A stretch of DNA of 64,000 nt from contig NZ_CP038799.1 of NCBI RefSeq assembly GCF_012223425.1, forward strand, positions 3,952,249 through 4,016,248, given 5' to 3'. The stretch's first letter is position 1. Every line of letters begins with the position of its first letter. Source of the stretch: Mycolicibacterium frederiksbergense (GTDB lineage: Bacteria > Actinomycetota > Actinomycetes > Mycobacteriales > Mycobacteriaceae). Below, in pieces: positions 43,108 through 53,181 of the stretch. The notes under the pieces were generated by a model. It ran no database searches and was not told the origin of the DNA. It saw only the letters and a program-made list of their open reading frames with translations. The position numbers and the translations under genes are program-made.

Positions 43108-44577
43108 ATGACGACGACTGCGAAACAACGCAAGGGGCTGGCCCCGGGCTGGTGGACGCTGTTCCTGGTGATCCTGATCATCGCCGCGATCTGGCTGTCC
43201 TACTCACTGTTCACCGGCACGCTGCGCAGCTACGTCCCGGTCACCCTGACCGCCGATCGGTCCGGTCTGGTGATGGAGACCAACGCCAAGGTCAAGCTCA
43301 ACGGCGTGCAGGTCGGCAAGGTCGTGGCGATCAGCGGCGGGGACTCCGAGAGCGTCGCCCCGGTGAAGCTCCGACTCGACATCTACCCGGATCAGATCAA
43401 GTACATCCCGGCCAACGTCGGAGCCCAGATCCGGGCCACCACCATCTTCGGTGCCAAGTTCGTCGACCTGGTGTTCCCGGACGAGCCGGTGTCCGAACGC
43501 CTGCAAGCCAATCAGGTCCTCGAATCGAAGAACGTCACCACCGAGGTCAACACCGTCTTCCAGAATCTGGTGAGTGTTCTCAACAAGATCGACACCGCCA
43601 AGCTGAACAGCACCCTGACCGCCCTGGCGGAGGGCGTGCGCGGGCAGGGCGAGCGCATCGGGCAGGCCACCACCGACGCCAATCAGGTACTGCTGGCGCT
43701 GAACCCGCGCAGCGAGACGGTCCGCGAGGACTGGCAGGCGCTGGCCGGCGCCGCCGACGTGTACAGCTCTGCTGCGCAGGGCATCCTGGCCACCTTGGAT
43801 GCGGCGGCGACCACCTCGGTCACCCTGACCGAGCGCTCCCGCCAACTCGACGCGCTGCTGCTGGCCACGACGGGGCTGTCCAACAAGGGAATCGAGCTCC
43901 TCGCCCCGAACAAGGACAACCTGATCAAGGCCATCAACACGCTGCGGCCGACCACCGAACTGCTGTACAAGTACAGCCCGTCCTACACCTGCCTGTTCAC
44001 CGGCGCGAAGTACCTGCTCGACAACGGCGGTTACGAGGCCACCGGTGGCAACGGCAAATCCCTCATCCTGGACACGTCCCTCGCCCTGGGCGACGACCCG
44101 TACCGCTTCCCCGATCACCTGACCGTCGTCGGTGCCAAGGGCGGCCCGGGCGGCAAGCCCAGCTGCGGCTCGCTGCCGATCGTCGACGACAACTGGCCGG
44201 TGCGCCAGCTGATTACCAACACCGGCTTCGGCACCGGAATGGACGTGCGGCCCAACCCGGGTATCGCGTTCCCGGCCTACGGCAACTACCTGCCGGTCAC
44301 CCGCGCGGTGCCCGAACCGCCCAGCATCCGCAACACGTGGGGTGGACCGGCCATCGGGCCGATCCCGTACCCGGGTGCACCCGCCTTCGGCGCCCAGCTG
44401 TACGCGCCGGACGGCACCCCGCTGTGGCCGGGACTGCCGCCCGCCCCGCCGCCGGGAGCACCGCGCGAACCCGGACCGACACCGGGCTCGGAACCGTTCA
44501 CCGTCCTGGCACCCGGCGTGCAACCCACACCGCTGCCACCGACACCGCTGCCCGTACCTGCTGCACCCGGCCCGTAA
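43108..44577 (+). CDS. mceA: MceA
   Basis: 489 residues. N-terminal membrane helix (WWTLFLVILIIAAIWLSYSLF), MCE domain about 40-120 with KVKLNGVQVGKVVAISGG, a helical needle-forming region, and a proline-rich tail from about 420. Extracytoplasmic, part of the tunnel that carries lipids across the periplasm. The proline-rich end is typical of mycobacterial MceA. Confidence 0.93.
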   Translation: MTTTAKQRKGLAPGWWTLFLVILIIAAIWLSYSLFTGTLRSYVPVTLTADRSGLVMETNAKVKLNGVQVGKVVAISGGDSESVAPVKLRLDIYPDQIKYIPANVGAQIRATTIFGAKFVDLVFPDEPVSERLQANQVLESKNVTTEVNTVFQNLVSVLNKIDTAKLNSTLTALAEGVRGQGERIGQATTDANQVLLALNPRSETVREDWQALAGAADVYSSAAQGILATLDAAATTSVTLTERSRQLDALLLATTGLSNKGIELLAPNKDNLIKAINTLRPTTELLYKYSPSYTCLFTGAKYLLDNGGYEATGGNGKSLILDTSLALGDDPYRFPDHLTVVGAKGGPGGKPSCGSLPIVDDNWPVRQLITNTGFGTGMDVRPNPGIAFPAYGNYLPVTRAVPEPPSIRNTWGGPAIGPIPYPGAPAFGAQLYAPDGTPLWPGLPPAPPPGAPREPGPTPGSEPFTVLAPGVQPTPLPPTPLPVPAAPGP

Positions 44578-44616
44578 CCGTTATCGACAGACACCGTTGA
44601 GGAGAACCTGCAAGCC

Positions 44617-45648
44617 ATGAAAGACAATCTGGGGGGCGCCATCTGGCGGCTCACCATTTTCCTGGCAGTGTGCCTGCTGGGTGTCTTCGGCCTGTTCGCG
44701 ATCTTCTCCCAGCTGCGATTCGGCGAGGGAGAGTCGGGATACCGCGCCGAATTCACCAATGTCAGCGGCATGGAGCCCGACGACTTCGTCCGGATCGCCG
44801 GTGTGGAGGTCGGCAAGGTCGGCGAGCTGCAGATGCGTGACGACGGCAGCGTGCTGGTCGATTTCACGGTCGACGAGTCGGTGGTGCTCACCGAGGGCAC
44901 CCGCGCCATCATCCGGTACGACGACCTCATCGGCGGCCGCTACCTGGCGTTGGAAGAGGGCACCGGGGACACCTCCCGGCTCCAGCCCGGCGCCACGATC
45001 CCGTTCGCGCGCACCGCGCCCGCGCTCGATCTCGACTCGCTGATCGGCGGCTTCCGGCCGCTGTTCAAGGCGCTCGACCCGGACCAGATCAACGCGCTGT
45101 CGGGGCAGTTGATCAGCGCGCTGCAGGGGCAGGGCGCCACCATCGGGTCCTTCCTCACCCAGACCGCCGCGTTGACCAACACGCTGGCCGACCGTGACCA
45201 GTTGATCGGAGAGGTCATCGTCAACCTCAACACCGTGATGGGCTCGCTGGGCGACCAGAACGAGCAGTTCGCCAAGGGCGTCGACGGGCTGTCGGAACTG
45301 ATCGACGGGCTCGCCGAGCGGCGCACCGACATCGCCAACGGCGTCGCCTACACCAGTGCGGCGGCCGCCAGCATCGCCGACCTGCTCTCCGAGGCGCGTC
45401 CGCCGTTCGCCAAGACGATCACCGAGACCGACCGCACCGCAGGTGTGGTGCTCGCCGACCATGAGTACTTCGACAACCTGATCAACACGCTGCCCGACGC
45501 CTATCAGGCGTTGGCACGCCAGGGAATCTACGGTGACTTCTTCAGCTTCTATCTCTGCGACATCGTGCTCAAGCTGAACGGCAAGGGCGGTCAGCCGGTG
45601 TATGTGAAGGCGGCCGGGCAGAGCACCGGGAGGTGTGCGCCGAAGTGA
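44617..45648 (+). CDS. mceB: MceB
   Basis: 343 residues. N-terminal helix, MCE domain with DDFVRIAGVEVGKVGELQM, then the coiled helical region with LADRDQLIGEVIVNLNTVMGSL, characteristic of MceB. ATG with GGAG upstream (TTGAGGAGAAC). MceC begins inside its stop codon. Confidence 0.93.
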   Translation: MKDNLGGAIWRLTIFLAVCLLGVFGLFAIFSQLRFGEGESGYRAEFTNVSGMEPDDFVRIAGVEVGKVGELQMRDDGSVLVDFTVDESVVLTEGTRAIIRYDDLIGGRYLALEEGTGDTSRLQPGATIPFARTAPALDLDSLIGGFRPLFKALDPDQINALSGQLISALQGQGATIGSFLTQTAALTNTLADRDQLIGEVIVNLNTVMGSLGDQNEQFAKGVDGLSELIDGLAERRTDIANGVAYTSAAAASIADLLSEARPPFAKTITETDRTAGVVLADHEYFDNLINTLPDAYQALARQGIYGDFFSFYLCDIVLKLNGKGGQPVYVKAAGQSTGRCAPK

Positions 45649-47015
45649 AGTCCTTCGCAGAACGCAATCAGCTGATCGTCGGCGCCATCGGCCTGACCGT
45701 CATCGCCGCGATCATCCTGGGCGCGCTGAACTACGACAAACTGCCGTTCCTCAACAGCGGCAAGGATTATTCGGCGTACTTCGTCGAGGCCGGCGGAATC
45801 CGCAGCGGCGCCTCGGTGCAGGTGTCGGGGATGCGGGTCGGCCAGGTCAAGTCCGTCGAACTGGACGGCCAGCGGGTGCTGGTGAAGTTCACCGTCAAGA
45901 GCAACGTGCGCATCGGTGACCGCAGTGAGGCCGCGGTGCGGACCAAGAGCCTGCTGGGCACCAAGATCCTGGAGGTCACCCCGCGCGGTGACGGCACCCA
46001 GAGCGGCACCATCCCCACCGAGCGCACCACCCCGGCCTACCAATTGCCGGACGCCCTGGGCGATTTGACCACCACCATCAGCGGCCTGAACACCGACCAG
46101 CTCTCGGATTCGCTGCGGGTGATCTCCGAGACCTTCGCCGACACCCCGCCGGACCTCAAGGTCGCCATCGAGGGGGTGGCCCGGTTCTCCGAGACCCTCA
46201 ACGAGCGCGACGCCGAACTGCGCGGACTGCTGGCCAACGCCAACAAGGCCACCACGGTGCTGGCCGAGCGCAGCGACCAGATCGTCACGCTGGTGCGCAG
46301 CAGCAATGCGCTGCTGGCCGAACTGCGTAGCCAAACCGCTGCGCTGGACGCGATCTCGGGCAACATCTCGGCGTTGAGCCGTCAGCTGCAGGGCTTCATC
46401 AACGAGAACAACGAGACGATGAAACCGGCGCTGGAGAAGCTCAACGGCGTGCTCACCATCCTGGACAACCGCAAGGAACGGTTGCAGAAGTCGCTGAAGT
46501 TGATGCATGCCTACGCCATGTCGCTCGGTGAGTCCGCGGCGTCGGGCCCGTTCTTCAAGTCCTACGTCGCCAACCTGCTGCCCGGTCAGTTCGTGCAGCC
46601 GTTCGTCGACGCGGCGTTCTCCGACCTGGGTCTGGATCCGAACGTGCTGCTGCCGTCCGAGCGCCACGATCCGGGTGTCGGGCAGGCGGGTACCCCGGCC
46701 ATGCCGATCCCGTTCCCGCGCACCGGTCAGGGCGGCGAACCGCGCATGACGCTGCCCGATGCCATCACCGGCAACCCGGGCGACCTGGGCTGTGGGCCTC
46801 CGGGCATCCCGCTGCCGGGCCCGACCGGTTGCTACCCGTACCGCGAGCCGATTCCGCCGGGTCCGCCCGGTGGTCCGCCGCCCGGACCGCCGGCCATCGC
46901 GCCGCCGGGCTTGGAGTCCCAGCAGCCCAGCCGGCAGCCGGTGCTGGTGCCCGCGCCGGGTGAGCCGGTGCCGCACGGCGCCGGATCCGGTACCGAACCG
47001 GGGGCAGGCCGATGA
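45645..47015 (+). CDS. mceC: MceC
   Basis: 456 residues. Signal-anchor helix, MCE domain SGASVQVSGMRVGQVKSVEL, helical region and a Pro/Gly-rich C-terminus. GTG 45645 overlaps the MceB TGA (GTGA) and has GGGAGG ten bases upstream; the GTG at 45633 is less well placed. MceD overlaps its end (ATGA). Confidence 0.92.
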   Translation: MKSFAERNQLIVGAIGLTVIAAIILGALNYDKLPFLNSGKDYSAYFVEAGGIRSGASVQVSGMRVGQVKSVELDGQRVLVKFTVKSNVRIGDRSEAAVRTKSLLGTKILEVTPRGDGTQSGTIPTERTTPAYQLPDALGDLTTTISGLNTDQLSDSLRVISETFADTPPDLKVAIEGVARFSETLNERDAELRGLLANANKATTVLAERSDQIVTLVRSSNALLAELRSQTAALDAISGNISALSRQLQGFINENNETMKPALEKLNGVLTILDNRKERLQKSLKLMHAYAMSLGESAASGPFFKSYVANLLPGQFVQPFVDAAFSDLGLDPNVLLPSERHDPGVGQAGTPAMPIPFPRTGQGGEPRMTLPDAITGNPGDLGCGPPGIPLPGPTGCYPYREPIPPGPPGGPPPGPPAIAPPGLESQQPSRQPVLVPAPGEPVPHGAGSGTEPGAGR

Positions 47016-48346
47016 GCACACCGTCCAAGCAGAGCACCAAGCGGATCTCGCTGCTCGTGGTGTTCGCACTGCTGCTGGTCGCGGGCGTGTTCGCGGTCAG
47101 CCGGGTCACCGACTCGTTCAGCCGCACCAACGTGGTGGCCTACTTCGACAACAGCAACGGCATCTTCGAGGGTGACGACGTAGTCATCCTCGGTGTGCCC
47201 GTCGGCCGGATCGCCAAGATCGAACCGGAGCCGGAGCGGGTGAAGATCTCGTTCTGGTACGACAGCAAGTACAAGGTGCCCGCCGACGCCAACGCGGCGA
47301 TCCTGTCGCCGATGCTGGTGACGTCGCGGGCGATCCAGTTGACCCCGACGTACTCGGGCAGCGGGCCGGTGTTGGAGAACGACGCCGTCATCCCGGAGGA
47401 GCGCACCGTCGTCCCGGTCGAGTACGACGACTTCCGCGCTCAGCTGGAACGCATCACCGAGAACCTGCAGCCGACCGAACCCGGCGGCGTCAGCACGCTG
47501 GGGTCGGTGATCAACACCGCCGCGGACAACCTGCGCGGCCAGGGCGCCGACATCCGCTCCACGTTGGTCAAGCTGTCGCAGGCGTTTTCGGCCATCGGCG
47601 ACCACAGCACCGATGTGTTCTCCACGGTGAAGAACCTGTCCATCCTGGTGTCCGCGCTGCAGGACAGCACCACCGTGATGCGCCAGCTCAACCAGAATCT
47701 GGCCTCGGTGTCGGGCACGCTGGCCGACAACCCCGACGAGGTCGGCAACGCCGTGCAGGATCTCGCCGACACCGTCGGGATGGTGCAGAGCTTCGTGGCC
47801 GACAACCGCGAAACCCTGGGCACCACTTCGGACAAGCTGGCCGGGGTGAGCCAGGCGCTCAACGACAGCCTCGACGACGTCAAGCAGTTCCTGCACGTGG
47901 CGCCGACCACGCTGCAGAACTACATCAACGCCTATCAGCCCGCGCAGGGCGCGATGTCCACGGTGCCGGTGATCAACAACTTCTCCAACCCGATCACCTT
48001 CCTGTGCGGTGCGGTGCAGGCGGCCTCGCGGCTCGGCGCCGAGCAGTCGTCCAAGCTGTGCGTGCAGTACCTGGCGCCGATCATGAAGAACCGTCAGTAC
48101 AACTTCCCGCCGATCGGGCAGAACCTCGCTGTCGGCGCGTTCGCCCGGCCGAACGAGATCACCTACAGCGAGGACTGGTTGCGCCCGGACTACATCCCGC
48201 CGCCGGCCCCGGCGGCGCCGCCCGCCGCGGCTGGCCCGGCCACCCCGGTTCCGGGTGGCCCGCCGCTGGCCGCCGAATCGGTGTCGGCCACCAACCCGGC
48301 CGACGGGCTGCCCGGGATGATGGTTCAGCACGGAGCGGGGTCATGA
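47012..48346 (+). CDS. mceD: MceD
   Basis: 444 residues. N-terminal helix, MCE domain with DDVVILGVPVGRIAKIEPE, long helical region (about 150-330) and a Pro/Ala-rich tail. Carries the MceD-type VPVGRI block. ATGA overlaps at both ends show tight translational coupling in the operon. Confidence 0.92.
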   Translation: MSTPSKQSTKRISLLVVFALLLVAGVFAVSRVTDSFSRTNVVAYFDNSNGIFEGDDVVILGVPVGRIAKIEPEPERVKISFWYDSKYKVPADANAAILSPMLVTSRAIQLTPTYSGSGPVLENDAVIPEERTVVPVEYDDFRAQLERITENLQPTEPGGVSTLGSVINTAADNLRGQGADIRSTLVKLSQAFSAIGDHSTDVFSTVKNLSILVSALQDSTTVMRQLNQNLASVSGTLADNPDEVGNAVQDLADTVGMVQSFVADNRETLGTTSDKLAGVSQALNDSLDDVKQFLHVAPTTLQNYINAYQPAQGAMSTVPVINNFSNPITFLCGAVQAASRLGAEQSSKLCVQYLAPIMKNRQYNFPPIGQNLAVGAFARPNEITYSEDWLRPDYIPPPAPAAPPAAAGPATPVPGGPPLAAESVSATNPADGLPGMMVQHGAGS

Positions 48347-49503
48347 TGATTCGGAGGGCTGGAGCGAAGCGACCGGGGATTGTTCACGCTCGTCTCGGAA
48401 TCGGCGTGCTCGCCGTGGCGCTGGCCGCCAGCGGATGCTCCTGGAAGGGCATCAACTCGGTGGCGCTGCCCGGTGTGGAAGGAAAGGGCCCGGGCGCGTA
48501 CACGATTCAGGCGCAGATGCCCGACGTGGACAACCTGGACCAGAACTCGCGGGTCCGGGTCAACGACGTCACCGTCGGCAACGTCACCGACATCGAACGC
48601 CAGGGCTGGCATGCGCTGGTCACCATGAGCCTCAACGAGAATGTGGTGCTGCCGGCCAACGCCACCGCCACCCTGGGCCAGACCAGCCTTTTGGGTTCGC
48701 AGCACATCGAACTCGCGGTGCCCACGGACGCCGAGCCCACCGGCCGGCTCAAGCAGGGCGCGGTGATCCCGCTGGAGTCCGCCGGTGCGTACCCGACCAC
48801 CGAGCAGACGCTGGCCGCAGTCTCGTTGCTGCTCAACGGTGGTGGCGTCGGCCAGGTGCAGGACATCACCCAGGCGTTCAGCACCGCGTTCACCGGCCGT
48901 GAGGCCGACCTGCGCAGCCTGATCACCGAGTTGGACCGCTACATCGCGTACACCAACGACCAGAAGGACGACATCATCGCCGCCGCGGAGAGTTTGAACT
49001 CTCTCGTCGGCCAGGTCGCCGAGCAGAAGCCGGTGGTGGACCGCGCGCTGGAAACCATCCCCGACGCCCTGCAGGTGCTCAAGGATCAGCGAGAAGAGTT
49101 GTCCGAGGCCCTCGTTCAGCTGGGCCGGTTCAGTGCGCTGGCGGCCGACTCGGTGAACCAGACCAAGGAATCGCTCGTCGCCCAGCTGAAAGCCCTTGGG
49201 CCGACGCTGGAATCGCTGGCCAACGCCGGTCCGGCGCTGACCCGCGGGTTGAGCATCCTGACCACCTACCCGTTCCCCAAGGAGACGCTCACCAACTGGA
49301 TGCGCGGCGACTACGCCAACCTCACGCTGGTGGTGGACCTGACCCTGAGCCGTATCGACCAGGGCATCTTCACCGGCACCCGGTGGGAGGGCGACCTGAC
49401 CGAACTGGAGATGCAGTGGGGCCGCACCATCGGGCAGCTGCCGAGTCCCTACACGGGGGCGAACCCGCTGCTCGTTCCGTACCGCTGGGATCAGGGGCGC
49501 TGA
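48343..49503 (+). CDS. mceE: MceE, lipoprotein
   Basis: 386 residues. Lipoprotein signal with AVALAASGCSW (Cys32). MCE domain with NSRVRVNDVTVGNVTDIERQ. MceE is the lipid-anchored subunit of mycobacterial Mce systems. Residues 4-10 are encoded by GGAGCGAAGCGACCGGGG, which shares a 12-mer with the tandem repeat at the SDR start. Confidence 0.92.
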   Translation: MMIRRAGAKRPGIVHARLGIGVLAVALAASGCSWKGINSVALPGVEGKGPGAYTIQAQMPDVDNLDQNSRVRVNDVTVGNVTDIERQGWHALVTMSLNENVVLPANATATLGQTSLLGSQHIELAVPTDAEPTGRLKQGAVIPLESAGAYPTTEQTLAAVSLLLNGGGVGQVQDITQAFSTAFTGREADLRSLITELDRYIAYTNDQKDDIIAAAESLNSLVGQVAEQKPVVDRALETIPDALQVLKDQREELSEALVQLGRFSALAADSVNQTKESLVAQLKALGPTLESLANAGPALTRGLSILTTYPFPKETLTNWMRGDYANLTLVVDLTLSRIDQGIFTGTRWEGDLTELEMQWGRTIGQLPSPYTGANPLLVPYRWDQGR

Positions 49504-49504
49504 C

Positions 49505-50971
49505 ATGATTCTGACCAGACGGATCCTGACCCAGCTGGCGATCTTCATCGCCATCTCCGTCATCGCCATCGGCATCATGGCGTTCGGTTACATGCGGCTG
49601 CCGAACCTGCTGTTCGGTGCCGGGCACTACCGGGTCAGCCTGGAGCTGCCCGAGACCGGCGGGCTGTACCCGCGCAGCAACGTCACCTATCGCGGCACCC
49701 AGGTGGGCCGGGTGGAGAGCGTCGGTCTGACCGAGCGCGGGACCGTCGTCGCCGAGATGTCGCTGACCGACAAGGTGGCCATCCCCGCGGACCTGGAGGC
49801 CCAGGTGCACAGCCGCTCCGCGGTCGGCGAGCAGTACGTGGAACTGTTGCCGCGCAGCGGGGACGGACCCACCCTGCGCGACGGCGACGTCATCGCGATC
49901 GACAACACCACCGTGCCCACCGATGTCAATTCCCTGCTGGAGGCCACCAACCGCGGGTTGGAGGCCATCCCCGGCGACAACCTGCGTACCGCGGTGGACG
50001 AGGCCTACCTCGCCGTCGGCGGGTTGGGGCCGGACCTGTCCCGGCTGGTGAAGGGCTCCACCCAGCTGGCCATCGACGCGCGGGCCAACCTCGACCCGCT
50101 GGTCAACCTGATCGACCAGTCAAAGCCGGTGTTGGACACCCAGATCGACACCGGTGACTCGGTGCGGGCCTGGGCGTCGAACCTGGCCACCGTGACCGCC
50201 GAACTGCGCGACCACGACGATGCGGTGCGCGGCATCCTGGACCGCGGCCCCGGCGCCGCCGAAGAGGTGCGCGCCCTGTTCGACCGCCTGCAGCCGACCC
50301 TGCCCGTCGTGCTGGCCAATCTGGTCAGCATCGGCGAGGTGGCGCTGGCCTACAAGCCGTCGCTGGAACAGTTGCTGGTGCTCTTCCCGCAGGGCACCGC
50401 GGTCAACCAGGCCACCGGTCTGGCGAGCCGACACACCAAGCAGGACTACAAGGGTGCCTACCTGAACTTCAACCTGAACCTGAACCTGCCGCCGCCATGC
50501 AACACCGGCTTCCTGCCCGCGCAGCAGGTGCGCGCCCCGGCCCTGGAGGACTATCCGGACCGGCCGGCGGGCGACATCTACTGCCGCGTCCCGCAGGATT
50601 CGCCGTTCAACGTGCGCGGCGCGCGCAACCTGCCATGCATCACGGTGCCCGGCAAACGCGCGCCGAACTGGAAGATGTGCGAGAGCGAGGAGAACTACAT
50701 CCCGCTCAACGACGGCTTCAACTGGAAGGGCGATCCGAACGCCACGCTGTCGGGTCAGGCCGTTCCGCAGTTGTGGCCGGGCTCACAGCCTGCGGAAACG
50801 GCTCCGGCTCCGGAGCAGGCCGCACCGCCCATCGCATCCGCTGAGTACGACCAGCAGAGCGGCACGTACGTTGGACCGGACGGTCAGGTGTACACGCAAT
50901 CGAACCTGGCCCGTACCGCGAACGAGGAGCAAACATGGCAGACGATGCTGCTACCCCCTCCGGGGAAGTGA
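49505..50971 (+). CDS. mceF: MceF
   Basis: 488 residues. N-terminal helix, MCE domain with SNVTYRGTQVGRVESVGLTER, helical region, then a C-terminal part with several cysteines (CNTGFLP, IYCRVPQ, LPCITVPG, KMCESEENYIP), the MceF pattern. ATG one base after the MceE stop. Its end overlaps the next gene by 37 nt. Confidence 0.92.
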   Translation: MILTRRILTQLAIFIAISVIAIGIMAFGYMRLPNLLFGAGHYRVSLELPETGGLYPRSNVTYRGTQVGRVESVGLTERGTVVAEMSLTDKVAIPADLEAQVHSRSAVGEQYVELLPRSGDGPTLRDGDVIAIDNTTVPTDVNSLLEATNRGLEAIPGDNLRTAVDEAYLAVGGLGPDLSRLVKGSTQLAIDARANLDPLVNLIDQSKPVLDTQIDTGDSVRAWASNLATVTAELRDHDDAVRGILDRGPGAAEEVRALFDRLQPTLPVVLANLVSIGEVALAYKPSLEQLLVLFPQGTAVNQATGLASRHTKQDYKGAYLNFNLNLNLPPPCNTGFLPAQQVRAPALEDYPDRPAGDIYCRVPQDSPFNVRGARNLPCITVPGKRAPNWKMCESEENYIPLNDGFNWKGDPNATLSGQAVPQLWPGSQPAETAPAPEQAAPPIASAEYDQQSGTYVGPDGQVYTQSNLARTANEEQTWQTMLLPPPGK

Positions 50972-51600
50972 GCGAGTCCGCATCCGAAGCTGACGCTGTA
51001 GCCGAAACCGCCGCCGTCGAGGAGACCACCGAGACCCCCGAGGAGTCCGTCGAGGACACCGAGGGCGTCGAGGACTTCGACGAGGCGGTAGCGGCCGCGG
51101 AGCCCAAGGCGCCGATGTCGCACGTGCGGCTGGCGACCATCGTCGGGCTGGTGGTGGTGATCGCGTTGGCGGGCCTGGTCGGCTGGCTCGGGTTCCGCAC
51201 CTACGAATCGCAGAAGCTCGAGGCGCAGCGCGCGCTGTTCCTCCAGGTCGGCCGGCAGGGTGCGATAAACCTGACCACGATCGACTGGGAGCAGGCGGAG
51301 GCCGATGTGCAGCGCATCGTGGACTCGGCCACGGGCACCTTCTACGACGATTTCCAGCAGCGCGCGGGCCCGTTCATCGAGGTCGTCAAGCAGGCGCAGT
51401 CCAAGTCCGTCGGCATGGTGACCGAGGCGGGGCTGGAATCGGAATCCGATACCGAGGCCAGTGTGCTCGTCGCGGTGACGGTGCAGACCTCCAATGCCGG
51501 TGCGGCCGAACAGCAGCCGCGGCTGTGGCGGATGCGCGTCACCGTCCAGGATGTCGGCGATGATCAGGTGAAGGTGTCCAACGTGGAGTTCGTGCCGTGA
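50935..51600 (+). CDS. Mce-associated membrane protein 1
   Basis: 221 residues. Acidic cytoplasmic N-terminus (about 1-60), one membrane helix (ATIVGLVVVIALAGLVGWLGF), and an extracytoplasmic domain about 90-221 of the Mas family. Such proteins stabilise Mce complexes in mycobacteria. It overlaps mceF by 37 nt in another frame, and the next gene overlaps its stop by 4. Confidence 0.88.
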   Translation: MADDAATPSGEVSESASEADAVAETAAVEETTETPEESVEDTEGVEDFDEAVAAAEPKAPMSHVRLATIVGLVVVIALAGLVGWLGFRTYESQKLEAQRALFLQVGRQGAINLTTIDWEQAEADVQRIVDSATGTFYDDFQQRAGPFIEVVKQAQSKSVGMVTEAGLESESDTEASVLVAVTVQTSNAGAAEQQPRLWRMRVTVQDVGDDQVKVSNVEFVP

Positions 51601-52271
51601 CCGAGAAGAAGACCGAACCCGATGCCACCGAACCCGAGCTGACCGAACCCGAGCTGACCGAGGCCGAGCTGACCGAGGCCGAGGTGACCGAGTCCGATTC
51701 CACGGCCGTGGAATCGGCCGAGCCGGCCGAGGACGGGGAGGCTCCCGGGGAGTCCGAAGCGAGCCCCGCCGCGCGGGAGAAGCGATCCATCGAGTGGCCG
51801 CGGGTGCTGGCCTACGGCATCCTGCCCGCGCTGGCGCTGGTGCTGGCCATGGGTGCCGGTTACCTGAAATGGCAGGACAATTCGGTGCGCGACGGGGACG
51901 GCGCCGCGGTCGAATCGGTGCAGGTCGCCAAGGACAGCACGGTGGCGCTGCTGTCCTATCAGCCCGATACCGTGGAACAGCAGCTCTCCGATGCCCGGTC
52001 CCTGCTGACCGGAGACTTCCAGCAGGCCTACACCGATCTCACGACCGATGTCGTCATCCCGGGCGCCAAGGAGAAGCAGATCTCGGCGGTGGCCACGGTA
52101 CCGGCGGCCGCGTCGGTGGAGGCCGAGCCGAATCGCGCGGTGGTACTGGTGTTCGTCAACCAGACCGTGGTGGTCGGCGCCGACGCGCCGACCGACACCG
52201 CTTCCAGCGTGCGGGTCACTCTGGAGAAGACCGGTGACCGCTGGCTGATCTCCGGTTTCGATCCGGTCTAG
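51597..52271 (+). CDS. Mce-associated membrane protein 2
   Basis: 224 residues. Acidic N-terminus built from pentapeptide repeats, one membrane helix (YGILPALALVLAMGAGYL) and an extracytoplasmic Mas domain with VVIPGAKEKQISAVATV. GTG start overlaps the previous stop (GTGA). Last gene of the mce operon; the following hydrolase starts 10 nt later. Confidence 0.87.
   Translation: MTEKKTEPDATEPELTEPELTEAELTEAEVTESDSTAVESAEPAEDGEAPGESEASPAAREKRSIEWPRVLAYGILPALALVLAMGAGYLKWQDNSVRDGDGAAVESVQVAKDSTVALLSYQPDTVEQQLSDARSLLTGDFQQAYTDLTTDVVIPGAKEKQISAVATVPAAASVEAEPNRAVVLVFVNQTVVVGADAPTDTASSVRVTLEKTGDRWLISGFDPV
51636..51695 (+). repeat. 15-bp tandem repeat, four units
   Basis: Units at 51636, 51651, 51666 and 51681, differing at a few positions, encode ELTEP, ELTEP, ELTEA and EVTEA-like pentapeptides in the cytoplasmic tail of the second Mce-associated protein. 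Probably slippage or recombination expansion. Confidence 0.85.
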
Positions 52272-52281
52272 GCGATCCGAG

Positions 52282-53181
52282 GTGACCGGCCAGATCGACA
52301 TCACCGGCGACGATGTCACGCTGCGCGCGTTGACGTGGGGTGACTGGGACAACGCCGAGGCCCCGGTTGCGGTGTGCCTGCATGGATTTCCCGACACCGC
52401 CCACGGCTGGCGCAAGGTGGCCCCACAGCTCGCCGACGCGGGCTGGCGGGTGGTGGCCCCGTTCATGCGCGGGTACGCGCCGTCCTCGCTGTCGGCTCAG
52501 GGGAGCTATCACGTCGGTGCCCTGATGGACGACGCGCTGCGGGTGCTCGACGCCGCCGGTCGCACCGGGCGCGATGTCGTCATCGGCCACGACTGGGGTG
52601 CCATCGCCGCCACCGGGCTGGCCGCCATGCCGGACAGCCCGTTCGCGAAGGCCACGATCATGTCGGTGCCGCCGTCGGCGGCGTTCCGGCAGCGCTCCGA
52701 CATCGCCCGGTTGGCCGCGCAGCTGCCGCGGCAACTGCGGCGCAGCTGGTACATCCTCTATTTCCAATTACCCTGGCTGCCGGAACATTCCGCGGCGCGG
52801 GTGGTGCCCAAGCTGTGGCGGGACTGGTCCCCGGGGTACGACGGTGCGCAGGATGTGCGCCTGGTGCTCGACGCCATCGGAGCGCCGGAGCGCTGGCGCG
52901 CGGCGCTGGGCTATTACCGGGCCACGGTGCGCAACAGTCGCCCGCCGGCCCGCTACGCCGAGCTGCACCGGCACTGGCTGTCCGCGCCCGTGGTGGCGAC
53001 CCTGTACCTGCACGGCACCGACGACGGCTGTGCGTCATCGGAGTACACCGAGTGGGTGCGCCGGGTACTGCCCGCCGGAAGTGCCGCCCATGTCATCGAC
53101 GGCGGCGGCCACTTCCTGCAGCTCGATCAGCCCGCCGCCACGGCGGAACGCATCCTGGATTTCATCGGAAGTGGCCGCTAA
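52282..53181 (+). CDS. Epoxide hydrolase-like alpha/beta hydrolase
   Basis: 299 residues. HGFPDTAHGW oxyanion region, nucleophile Asp in VIGHDWGAI (Asp instead of Ser) and a C-terminal His in DGGGHFLQLDQP. Asp nucleophile marks epoxide hydrolases and dehalogenases. GTG start. Read through from the mce operon is possible because it starts 10 nt later. The next gene overlaps its end by 11 nt. Confidence 0.85.
   Translation: MTGQIDITGDDVTLRALTWGDWDNAEAPVAVCLHGFPDTAHGWRKVAPQLADAGWRVVAPFMRGYAPSSLSAQGSYHVGALMDDALRVLDAAGRTGRDVVIGHDWGAIAATGLAAMPDSPFAKATIMSVPPSAAFRQRSDIARLAAQLPRQLRRSWYILYFQLPWLPEHSAARVVPKLWRDWSPGYDGAQDVRLVLDAIGAPERWRAALGYYRATVRNSRPPARYAELHRHWLSAPVVATLYLHGTDDGCASSEYTEWVRRVLPAGSAAHVIDGGGHFLQLDQPAATAERILDFIGSGR

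Noticed and set aside
40684..52271. Assignment of the mce operon to a numbered class (mce1, mce3, mce4 and so on)
   Set aside because: The YrbE and Mce proteins are clear, but memory of the class-specific sequences is not reliable enough to choose.
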